Assembly (NCBI GenBank): GCA_014650475.1 | Contig: BMVA01000008.1 | Coordinates: 62,001-126,000, forward strand | Reading direction: 5' to 3' | Source: Streptomyces albogriseolus | Lineage (GTDB): Bacteria; Actinomycetota; Actinomycetes; Streptomycetales; Streptomycetaceae | DNA: 64,000 nt | Shown here: piece by piece, positions 8,684 to 16,421 of the stretch | How the letters are laid out: the number at the start of each line of letters is the position of its first letter | Numbering within the stretch: the stretch's first letter is position 1 | The notes under the pieces: generated by a model | Databases searched by the model: none | What the model saw: only the letters and a program-made list of their open reading frames with translations | What the model was told of the DNA's origin: nothing | Position numbers and translations under genes: made by a program

Positions 8684-9949
8684 GTGCGCCCGCCGGGAAG
8701 CCGTGCGGCCGACGAAGGGCGGGTGGCGCACCCCGTGACAGGAGCAGCCGGCACGCCGGGCACCCCGCGCGTCCTGCGCGCCATGAACGACCGCGCCGCC
8801 CTGGACCTCCTGCTGGAGCACGGCCCGCTCTCGCGCACCCGGACGGGCAAGCTCACCGGTCTGTCCAAGCCGACCGCCGGCCAGCTCCTGGCCCGTCTGG
8901 AGGCGGCCGGGCTGGTGGTCGCCACCGGCACCACCGAGGGCCGCCCCGGCCCGGGCGCCCAGCTCTACGCCGTGAACCCGGCCGCCGCGTACGTCGCCGC
9001 GCTGGACGTGAACCCGCACCGGATCCGCGCGGCCGTCGCCGACATCACCGGCCGCACCGTCGGCCACCACGAACTGCCCACCCCGGGCCGCCGCCGCGCC
9101 GTGCCCGTCGTCCAGCAGGTCACCGACGCCCTGGACGGCGCGGTGAAGGCGGCGGGACTGACCCGCGCGGACATCCACCGCACGGTGATCGGCACCCCCG
9201 GCGCCTTCGACCCGAACACCGGCCGGCTGCGCTACGCCTCCCACCTGCCCGGCTGGCACTCCCCCACGCTGCTGGACGAGCTGGCGGCGGCCCTTCCGAT
9301 GCCGTGTGCGTACGAGAACGACGTCAATCTCGTCGCGCTCGCCGAGCGGCGGCTGGGCGCGGCCCGCGACCACGACGACTTCGTCCTGCTGTGGAACCAG
9401 GAGGGCCTGGGCGCCGCCCTGGTGCTGGGCGGCCGGCTGCACCGCGGCTTCACCGGCGGCGCCGGCGAGGTCGGCTTCCTGCCGGTGCCCGGCGCCCCGC
9501 TGGTCCGCCACGTCACCAGGACCAACAGCGGCGGCTTCCAGGAGCTGGCCGGCGCCCAGGCGGTGCCCCGGCTGGCCCGCGAGCTGGGCGTCGAGGACGT
9601 GCCGCAGGGCCCGTACGCCGAGGTGGCGGCGGCGCTGTTGGAGCGCGCCGCGGCCCGCCCCGACGAGGAACCGCACCGCGCGCTGCTGCGCACCTACGCC
9701 ACCCGTCTGGCGACCGGCCTGGCCTCCCTGATCGCCGTCCTTGACCCCGCGCTCGTCGTGCTGAGCGGCACCGCCCTCACCGCGGGCGGCGAGCCGCTGC
9801 GCGACCTGATCCAGGCCGAGCTGGCGGAACTGGCCGCCTCCCGCCCGCGTCTCGCAGCGGCCGGCGTCCGTGAACACCCCGTGCTGCGCGGCGCGCTGGA
9901 GAGCGCGCTCGCGACCACCCGCGACGAGGTCTTCGACACCTCGCGCTGA
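8684..9949 (+). CDS. ROK-family transcriptional regulator
   Basis: An N-terminal winged helix (AMNDRAALDLLLEHGPLSRTRTG and the following helix, about residues 33-75) is fused to a ROK sugar-kinase-like domain. It is predicted to be a sugar-responsive repressor of its own operon. The ROK domain carries the GAGEVGF segment, but the usual zinc motif CxCGxxGCxE is absent: the matching stretch has no cysteines. It is therefore likely a ligand sensor without kinase activity. The start could also be GTG 8723, which has a GAAGGG site. It is followed 39 bases later by the GH4 gene. Confidence 0.9.
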   Translation: MRPPGSRAADEGRVAHPVTGAAGTPGTPRVLRAMNDRAALDLLLEHGPLSRTRTGKLTGLSKPTAGQLLARLEAAGLVVATGTTEGRPGPGAQLYAVNPAAAYVAALDVNPHRIRAAVADITGRTVGHHELPTPGRRRAVPVVQQVTDALDGAVKAAGLTRADIHRTVIGTPGAFDPNTGRLRYASHLPGWHSPTLLDELAAALPMPCAYENDVNLVALAERRLGAARDHDDFVLLWNQEGLGAALVLGGRLHRGFTGGAGEVGFLPVPGAPLVRHVTRTNSGGFQELAGAQAVPRLARELGVEDVPQGPYAEVAAALLERAAARPDEEPHRALLRTYATRLATGLASLIAVLDPALVVLSGTALTAGGEPLRDLIQAELAELAASRPRLAAAGVREHPVLRGALESALATTRDEVFDTSR

Positions 9950-9988
9950 CCCCGCCCCCACCCTCACCGGAGCCAAGGGACAACGCGC

Positions 9989-11245
9989 ATGAAACTCACC
10001 GTGGTCGGCGGAGGCTCGACCTACACCCCCGAACTCATCGACGGCTTCGCACGGCTGAGGGACGTCCTGCCCGTCACGGAGCTGGTCCTCACCGACCCGG
10101 CGACCGACCGCCTGGACCTGATCGGCCCGCTCTCCCGCCGTGTCTTCGCCCGTCTGGGCCACCCGGGCCGCATCACCACGACCACCGATCTGGACGCGGC
10201 GGTGGACGGCGCCGACGCGGTCCTCCTCCAGCTCCGGGTGGGCGGCCAGGCGGCCCGTCTCCAGGACGAGACATGGCCCCTCGCATGCGGCTGCGTGGGC
10301 CAGGAGACCACCGGCGCGGGCGGTTTGGCCAAGGCGCTGCGCACGGTCCCGGTCGTCCTGGACATCGCCGACCGGGTCCGCCGCGCCAACCCCGACGCGT
10401 GGATCATCGACTTCACCAACCCGGTGGGCATCGTGACCCGCGCCCTGCTCCGGGAGGGCCACAAGGCCCTGGGCCTGTGCAACGTGGCGATCGGCCTCCA
10501 ACGCAAGTTCGCGGCGCTCCTCGGGGTGGACCCCTCCGAGGTCCGCCTGGACCACGTGGGCCTCAACCACCTCACGTGGGAGACGGCGGTCCACGTCGAC
10601 GGCGAGGACGTCCTCCCTCGTCTGCTGGCCGCCCACGGCGACTCGATCGCGGCGGACCTCCGCCTCCCCCTCCCCCTCCTCACCACGCTGGGCGTGATCC
10701 CCTCCTACTACCTCCGCTACTTCTACGCGCACGACGAGGTGGTCCGCGAGATGCGGACGAAGCCGTCCCGGGCGGCCGAAGTGGCCCGCATGGAGAAGGA
10801 ACTGCTCGCCCTCTACGCGGACCCCGCCCTCGACGAGAAGCCGGCCCTGCTGGCCGAGCGGGGCGGCGCGTACTACTCGGAGGCGGCGGTGGACCTGGCG
10901 GCGGCCCTCCTCCGCGACGCGGGCTCGCGGCACCAGGTGGTCAACACCCTCAACAACGGCACGCTCCCCTTCCTCCCCGACGACGCGGTGATCGAAGTCC
11001 CGGCAGCGGTCACCACCAAGGGCGCGGTACCGCTCCCCGTCGCACCGGTGAACCCCCTGTTCGCGGGCCTGATGGCGAACGTGACGGCGTACGAGGACCT
11101 GGCCCTGGAGGCGGCCCTGCACGGCGGCCGGGACCGCGTCTTCCGCGCCCTGCTCGCCCACCCCCTGATCGGCCAGTACGAGTACGCCGACCGCCTGACC
11201 GACGACCTGATCGCGCACAACCGGGAGCACCTCACGTGGGCCTGA
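9989..11245 (+). CDS. GH4 6-phospho-glycosidase (6-phospho-beta-glucosidase type)
   Basis: A cytoplasmic NAD+- and metal-dependent glycosidase that hydrolyses phosphorylated disaccharides by an oxidation-elimination mechanism. The dinucleotide-binding loop GGGSTYTPEL is at residues 7-16. The metal ligands are visible as Cys in LCNVAIG and His in LNHLTWE, and the catalytic Tyr is probably in GGAYYSEAA. The 418-aa length is normal. An AAGGGA ribosome site precedes the ATG. The gene overlaps the next by 10 bases, so a phospho-sugar substrate made by that kinase is an attractive but unproven link. Confidence 0.93.
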   Translation: MKLTVVGGGSTYTPELIDGFARLRDVLPVTELVLTDPATDRLDLIGPLSRRVFARLGHPGRITTTTDLDAAVDGADAVLLQLRVGGQAARLQDETWPLACGCVGQETTGAGGLAKALRTVPVVLDIADRVRRANPDAWIIDFTNPVGIVTRALLREGHKALGLCNVAIGLQRKFAALLGVDPSEVRLDHVGLNHLTWETAVHVDGEDVLPRLLAAHGDSIAADLRLPLPLLTTLGVIPSYYLRYFYAHDEVVREMRTKPSRAAEVARMEKELLALYADPALDEKPALLAERGGAYYSEAAVDLAAALLRDAGSRHQVVNTLNNGTLPFLPDDAVIEVPAAVTTKGAVPLPVAPVNPLFAGLMANVTAYEDLALEAALHGGRDRVFRALLAHPLIGQYEYADRLTDDLIAHNREHLTWA

Positions 11246-12204
11246 CCGCGGCCGTCCTCGCCGTCGACGCGGGCAACAGCAAGACGGACGTGGCGGTGGT
11301 CGCCCCCGACGGCACGGTGCTGTCCACGGCCCAGGGAGGCGGCTTCCGCCCGCCCGCGGACGGCCTGGACGAGGCGATGGCCACCCTCGCCGCTCCCGTC
11401 ACCGAAGCGCTGCGGACGGCAGGCGTTCCCCAGGCCGCCCACCTCTCCGCCTGCCTGGCCAACGCGGACCTCCCCGTCGAGGAAGAGCAACTCACCGAGG
11501 CCATCGCGTCCCGACGCTGGTCCTCCACGGTCACGGTCCGCAACGACACGTTCGCCGTCCTCCGCGCGGGAGTCTCCGAACCCCGGGGGGTCGCCGTGGT
11601 CTGCGGCGCGGGCATCAACTGCGTGGGCATGCGCCCCGACGGCCGTACGGCACGCTTCCCGGCCCTGGGCCGCTTCTCGGGCGACTGGGGCGGCGGCTGG
11701 GCCCTGGCCGAGGAGGCCCTGTGGCACGCGGCGCGCGCCGCGGACGGCCGGGGCGGACCGACCGCCCTGGCCACCGCCCTCCCCGCCCACTACGGCGTCC
11801 CCGACATGCCCGCCCTGATCGAGGCCCTGCACCTCCGCCGTATCCCGCCGCACCGCCGCCACGAGGCGACGCCGGTCCTCTTCGCCACGGCGGCCCAGGG
11901 CGACCGCACGGCCCGCGACGTCATCGACCGGCAGGCCGCCGAGATCGTCACGATGGCGACCGTGGCCCTCACCCGCCTGGACCTCCTCGACGAGGACACC
12001 CCGGTCCTCCTGGGAGGCAGCGTCCTGGCGGCGGACCACCCCCTCCTCACGGAGGGCATCCGCACCCGCCTCACCGCCCGTGCGCCCAAGGCCGTGCCGC
12101 ACGTGGTGACGGCGCGCCCCGTCCTGGGAGCGGCCCTCCTCGGCCTGGACGACGTGTCGGCCCCGCCGGAGGCGCACGAACGCCTGCGCGCGCACTACAC
12201 GTAG
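11236..12204 (+). CDS. BadF/BadG/N-acetylglucosamine-kinase-type ATPase
   Basis: A 322-aa actin-fold kinase that likely phosphorylates an amino sugar such as GlcNAc. Phosphate-binding loops are AVDAGNSKTD (residues 9-18) and VCGAGINCVG (about 117-126), and the adenosine motif GDWGGGWALAEEAL follows. GTG 11236 overlaps the end of the GH4 gene by 10 bases, giving translational coupling. Together with the ROK regulator and GH4 enzyme it forms a three-gene sugar catabolism operon. The exact sugar is not determinable here. Confidence 0.9.
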   Translation: MGLTAAVLAVDAGNSKTDVAVVAPDGTVLSTAQGGGFRPPADGLDEAMATLAAPVTEALRTAGVPQAAHLSACLANADLPVEEEQLTEAIASRRWSSTVTVRNDTFAVLRAGVSEPRGVAVVCGAGINCVGMRPDGRTARFPALGRFSGDWGGGWALAEEALWHAARAADGRGGPTALATALPAHYGVPDMPALIEALHLRRIPPHRRHEATPVLFATAAQGDRTARDVIDRQAAEIVTMATVALTRLDLLDEDTPVLLGGSVLAADHPLLTEGIRTRLTARAPKAVPHVVTARPVLGAALLGLDDVSAPPEAHERLRAHYT

Positions 12205-12335
12205 GGGGGCCTGCCGCGTCAGGAGGCGCGCCCGCGCACCCCGCGCAGGCGCGCCGCGCACCCTCCCCGCCGGGCGCAACCTCCCGGAACCGAACGGATT
12301 TCCCGGGCGTGTTCCTGGGCAGGGTGGGGTGCGGC

Positions 12336-12352
12336 GGCCGGAAATTCCGGCC
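12336..12352. promoter_or_regulatory. 17-bp palindrome GGCCGGAAATTCCGGCC
   Basis: A perfect 8-bp dyad around a central A, 132 bases after the kinase stop and 98 bases before the GlnX-like start. It could be the operator of the signalling locus or part of a terminator for the sugar operon. The AT-containing centre in GC-rich DNA favours a protein-binding site. No T tract follows it. Confidence 0.45.
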
Positions 12353-12449
12353 GTCACACCGCAATTGGATCAAGATCGTGCCAAGGCCGGTGCGGATGTC
12401 GTGCCCGACGGCGATACTTGCCGCGGAGGATGACCATGGGGGAGGTCAG

Positions 12450-13901
12450 ATGACACACACGCCGAACACGGGCGCGCCCCCCACGCTGCCCGCGATCCCA
12501 CCCCAGCCGCCGGCCCCCGGCGCACCCGGCGGCAGGAGCACCACTCCACTCCCCACGCCCGCCTCACCCCCCTCGCCTCCCGCCCGCCGCCGCACGGCCT
12601 TCGCCGAGGGCGTCGACCGCCTCCGCCACGCCGCCACCACGGAACCCGGCCGCCTCCGCGTCATCGGCGCGGCCCTGGCCGCCCTGGTCGTCGCGTTCGG
12701 CGCGGTCACGGCCTGGCAGATGACCGACCGGGCGGCGGCCGCGGACGCCGTCCTCACCAGCAGCCAGCCCCTCACCTCCGACGCCGCGGACATCTACCGC
12801 TCCCTCGCGGACGCGAACACCGCGGCGAGCAGCGGCTTCCTCGCGGGAGGCCAGGAGTCCGCCGCCACCCGCGACCGCTACGAACGCGACATCGCGACCG
12901 CCGCCGCGAAACTGGTGAACGCCGCGGCCAACGCGGCCCCCGGCTCCCCCTCCACACAGACGATCACCAGGCTCAACCGTCTCCTCCCCGAGTACAAGGG
13001 CCTGGTCGAGCGCGCCCGCACCTACAACCGCCAGGGGTATCCCGTAGGCGGCGCCTACCTGCGCTACGCAAACGAGAAGATGCAGCAGGAGATGCTCCCG
13101 GCCGCCCAGGACCTCTACACCAAGGAGAACGAACGCCTCCGCGCGGACTACGCGGACGCGACCCCGTACCCCTGGCCGGCGATCACCCTGGGCCTTGCCG
13201 CCCTCGCCGCCCTCGCCTGGGCCCAGCGCCGCACGTACCTCCGCACGAACCGCGTCCTCAACCACGGCCTGGTGACAGCGACAGCGGCCACCACCGTCGT
13301 GCTCCTCTGGCTCACGGCCGGCCACGCCCTCGCGCGCAGCCACCTCGACGACTCCTACGACCACGGCGTCCGGTCCCTCGCCGTCCTCCACGACGCCCGC
13401 ATCGCCTCCCTGAAGGCCCGCGGCAACGAGAACCTCACCCTGGTCGCCCGCGGCGCGGAGACGAAGAAGGTCGGCGACCGGACCCTCGACGCCTACGACC
13501 ACGACTTCACCCGCGACATCGACACCCTCGCCAAGGGCCTGGCCCACGCCGGGCGCCTCGCGGACGACGACGCCGGCTCGAAGCCGGTGACCGCGGCCGT
13601 GGGCAGCATGACGGAGTGGAAGAAGCGCCACGCGGCCGCCCGCGAGCAGGACGAGAACGGCAACTACCAGCAGGCGCTGGACATGGTGATCGGCGCCAAG
13701 GGCGCCACGGGCGAGTGCTTCGACGCCGTCGACAAGAACCTGGCGACGGCGCTCGAGCACGAGGAGGCCGAGTTCGCGACGGCGGCCGGCGACGGCCGGG
13801 ACGCGCTGACGGGCCTGCCGGCGGGCGCGGCGGTCCTCGCCGTGCTGGGCGCGGCGGGCGCGGTGCTGGGCATCGGCCGCAGGCTGTCGGAGTACCGATG
13901 A
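12450..13901 (+). CDS. glnX: GlnX-like four-helix membrane sensor protein
   Basis: A 483-aa integral membrane protein with a Pro-rich cytoplasmic N-terminus (residues 1-50) and helices near 68-90, 243-260, 271-292 and 458-478. Two extracytoplasmic helical domains lie between helices 1-2 and 3-4. This layout and its place directly before a solute-binding protein and a PknG-like kinase match mycobacterial GlnX, which senses GlnH in the periplasmic space and controls PknG. Identity rests mainly on topology and gene order, not on motifs. The ATG has a GGAGG site; the stop overlaps the next start (ATGA). Confidence 0.75.
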   Translation: MTHTPNTGAPPTLPAIPPQPPAPGAPGGRSTTPLPTPASPPSPPARRRTAFAEGVDRLRHAATTEPGRLRVIGAALAALVVAFGAVTAWQMTDRAAAADAVLTSSQPLTSDAADIYRSLADANTAASSGFLAGGQESAATRDRYERDIATAAAKLVNAAANAAPGSPSTQTITRLNRLLPEYKGLVERARTYNRQGYPVGGAYLRYANEKMQQEMLPAAQDLYTKENERLRADYADATPYPWPAITLGLAALAALAWAQRRTYLRTNRVLNHGLVTATAATTVVLLWLTAGHALARSHLDDSYDHGVRSLAVLHDARIASLKARGNENLTLVARGAETKKVGDRTLDAYDHDFTRDIDTLAKGLAHAGRLADDDAGSKPVTAAVGSMTEWKKRHAAAREQDENGNYQQALDMVIGAKGATGECFDAVDKNLATALEHEEAEFATAAGDGRDALTGLPAGAAVLAVLGAAGAVLGIGRRLSEYR

Positions 13902-14998
13902 CCGGGCGGCGGACGACGAAGCCGAAGGGGGCCATGACGATGCACACACGACACCTGCGGGCCCGCCTGAAGGGCTGGGGCGGCGTGGGCGCGATGGCAG
14001 CGGCCTGCGCCCTCGCCCTGGTGTTCGCCCTGGCCCTGACCTGCACGGGCTCGGTCGCCTCGGGGGCGGGAGCACACCAGCCGGCCGGCCACCGCACCAC
14101 CCAGGCCCTGACCGCCGACACCGCCCGCGCGGCCGACGACTGCGAGGCGCCCGAGAAGCAGACCCTGCCCCCGTCCCGCGCCGACGGCCCCGCCATCACC
14201 GCGATCAAGAACCGCCCGGGCGAGAAGCGCAAGCTGATCGTCGGTGTGGACCAGAACAGCTACCGGTGGGGCTACCGGGACCCGAACAGCGGCGAGAGCG
14301 GCCGTCTCGAGGGCTTCGACATCGACCTGGTGCACCGCATCGCGGAGGACATCCTCGGCGACCCGGACGCGGTCCAGTTCAAGGCGATCCCGACCGACCA
14401 GCGCATCCCGGCGATCCAGGACGGCCGAGTGGACCTGGTGGTCCGCACGATGACGATCAACTGCTCGCGCCTGAAGGACGTGGCGTTCTCCGCCCCGTAC
14501 TTCAAGACGGGCCAGCAGGTGCTGGCGCCGAAGTCCTCCCCGGTCGAGGGGTACGACGAGACGCTCGCGCACCGCAAGGTCTGCACGGCGAAGGGCTCGA
14601 CGGCGTACGCGAAACTGGAGGAGGACCGGAGGAACGGCGACCTGCCGGCGTCGACGGACATCTCCACCACCGTGCCGAACCAGCTGGACTGCCTGGTGCG
14701 GCTCCAGCTCGGCGAGGTGGACGCGGTCGTCAACGACGGCGCCCTCGCGGCGAGCCAGGCCGCGCAGGATCCGACGGTGGAGCTCAAGGGCGAAGCGTTC
14801 ACGACCGAGTACTACGGCGTGGCGATGAAGAAGGACGCGGACGACCTGGTGCGCCGGGTCAACCAGATCCTGGTGGACTTCCGGCAGGACACGGCGACCG
14901 GCTGGCAGGCCTCGTACACGACATGGCTCTCCGCCACGATGGACGACGACCCGTCCGCGTCGAGGCCCCCGGCCCCGGAGTACCTGCGCCGCGACTGA
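13898..14998 (+). CDS. glnH: GlnH-like extracytoplasmic amino-acid-binding protein
   Basis: A family 3 solute-binding protein of the glutamate/aspartate type. The N-terminal hydrophobic segment ends in LALTCTGS; Thr before the Cys is a poor lipobox, so it may be secreted or anchored differently from mycobacterial GlnH. The binding domain starts near KLIVGVDQNSYRWG and includes GFDIDLVHRIAEDIL, QDGRVDLVVRTMTI and DVAFSAPYF. No transporter permease is nearby, so it is probably a sensor, not an uptake part. The first ATG overlaps the glnX stop; ATG 13934 or 13940 after AAGGGGG are alternative starts. Confidence 0.88.
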   Translation: MTGRRTTKPKGAMTMHTRHLRARLKGWGGVGAMAAACALALVFALALTCTGSVASGAGAHQPAGHRTTQALTADTARAADDCEAPEKQTLPPSRADGPAITAIKNRPGEKRKLIVGVDQNSYRWGYRDPNSGESGRLEGFDIDLVHRIAEDILGDPDAVQFKAIPTDQRIPAIQDGRVDLVVRTMTINCSRLKDVAFSAPYFKTGQQVLAPKSSPVEGYDETLAHRKVCTAKGSTAYAKLEEDRRNGDLPASTDISTTVPNQLDCLVRLQLGEVDAVVNDGALAASQAAQDPTVELKGEAFTTEYYGVAMKKDADDLVRRVNQILVDFRQDTATGWQASYTTWLSATMDDDPSASRPPAPEYLRRD

Positions 14999-15074
14999 CC
15001 GCCCGCGCCCCGACCCCGACCCCGATGAAAAACCCGAACCGCCCCGAGAATTCCCCCGCAGCGAGAGGTGATCG

Positions 15075-16421
15075 ATGGCCGACACGGATCCCGCCGGGCC
15101 GGTGATGGACCGGGACGAGGTGGACCGTGCGCTGGCGCGGCTCGGCGCGGAGCACGAGGCGATCGAGACCTCGCTCCTCGCCCTGCAGGACCACGCGGGC
15201 CGACGACTGCTGGAGGGCGCCGGGCTCACCGGCGTCACCGCCGAGCGGTGGACGTCCACGGAGGCGGCGATCACGCTGCTGTGGACCTACTTCGACGCGT
15301 ACACGGACGTGTTGCGCACCGCACGGGAGATCCGCGCACGCCGCCGCTGGTCCAGCCGCGAGGACCTGGTGGAGCTGACGGAGCTGCTGCGCGGCGAGCC
15401 GGTGACGGTGGCCGGCAGCGCCGCGGCGACGGCCAACGCACCGGCCCCGCACGGCGGTCAGGCCGGTCCGGGCGTGCTCAGCGAGCGCTGGTCCCTCTCC
15501 GCCCTCGTCGACCGGATGAACGAGCTGTACGCGTCCTCGCTGGACATGGTGGTGGCCGCGGACGCGGTGTGGTCGGCGCTGCCCGCCCGGATCGACCTCC
15601 TGTCGGCGGAGCTCCGGCGCACGAGCAGGCTGGCGCACTCGGTCGGGGTGCGCCCGGGCGAGCATCCGGCGGGCGACGACTTGGAGCGGATCACCCGCAC
15701 GCTCAAGAAGCTGCGCGAGCAGGTCGTGTCCGACCCGCTGGCGTTCTGGAGACCGGCGGAGGGCAGCTCCGCCCCGGGCGGCGGGAAGCCCGACACGACC
15801 GTCTACGACCGTGAGGCCCGCGCCCTGGAGGACGTGCGCCGCGAGATCGACGCGGTGCTGGCGGTCCGTCAGGACGCGGAGAAGCGCATCGTCCGCCTCC
15901 GCGACGTGCTCTCCCGCGCCGACCGCACCCTCGCCGAGGCGCGCACCGCGCGCGGCGAGGTGCTGGCGAAGATCGCGGCGACGGAGGTGCCGGTGGTCAG
16001 CGGCCCGCCGACGGCGCTCCAGGAGCAGCTGTCGACGGCGGCGGAGTACCGCAGGCACGCGCAGTGGCACCGGCTGTCACCGCTGCTGGAGTCGCTGGAG
16101 CAGAAGGCGGAGGACGAACTGCTGCGCGCCCGCGAGTCGTTGACCGCGGTGACGGCGCCGCTCGCGGTGCGCGCGGAGCTGCGCGGGCGGCTGGACGCCT
16201 ACAGGGCGAAGGTGACCCGGCACGGGCTGGCCGAGGACCCGCTGCTGGTGGAGCGGTACGAGAAGGCGCGCCGCATGCTGTGGAGCGCGCCGTGCGACCT
16301 GCGCGCGGCGGAGCAGGCGGTGCTGCGCTACCAGCAGGCGGTGGCCGAGCTGCTGGGCGCGGCGCCCGGAGTGCCGGGGCAGGGGACAGGCCCGGACGAG
16401 CGGAGGGGACCGGGCGCATGA
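15075..16421 (+). CDS. Conserved coiled-coil protein of the PknG locus
   Basis: A 448-aa soluble, helix-rich protein with no signal peptide or catalytic motif that I recognise. Residues about 1-115 are helical, 116-140 are Ala/Gly-rich linker, and 245-310 have heptad-like runs of Arg, Glu, Leu and Val consistent with a coiled coil. It starts at ATG 15075 after AGAGGTG and overlaps the kinase start by 4 bases (ATGA), so it is translationally coupled. A scaffold or adaptor between the membrane sensor and the kinase is a reasonable guess, but only from position. Confidence 0.8.
   Translation: MADTDPAGPVMDRDEVDRALARLGAEHEAIETSLLALQDHAGRRLLEGAGLTGVTAERWTSTEAAITLLWTYFDAYTDVLRTAREIRARRRWSSREDLVELTELLRGEPVTVAGSAAATANAPAPHGGQAGPGVLSERWSLSALVDRMNELYASSLDMVVAADAVWSALPARIDLLSAELRRTSRLAHSVGVRPGEHPAGDDLERITRTLKKLREQVVSDPLAFWRPAEGSSAPGGGKPDTTVYDREARALEDVRREIDAVLAVRQDAEKRIVRLRDVLSRADRTLAEARTARGEVLAKIAATEVPVVSGPPTALQEQLSTAAEYRRHAQWHRLSPLLESLEQKAEDELLRARESLTAVTAPLAVRAELRGRLDAYRAKVTRHGLAEDPLLVERYEKARRMLWSAPCDLRAAEQAVLRYQQAVAELLGAAPGVPGQGTGPDERRGPGA

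Noticed and set aside
12450-14998. GlnX/GlnH as parts of an ABC amino-acid importer
   Set aside because: No permease-type inner-membrane signature or ATPase is present; kinase and phosphatase genes follow instead.
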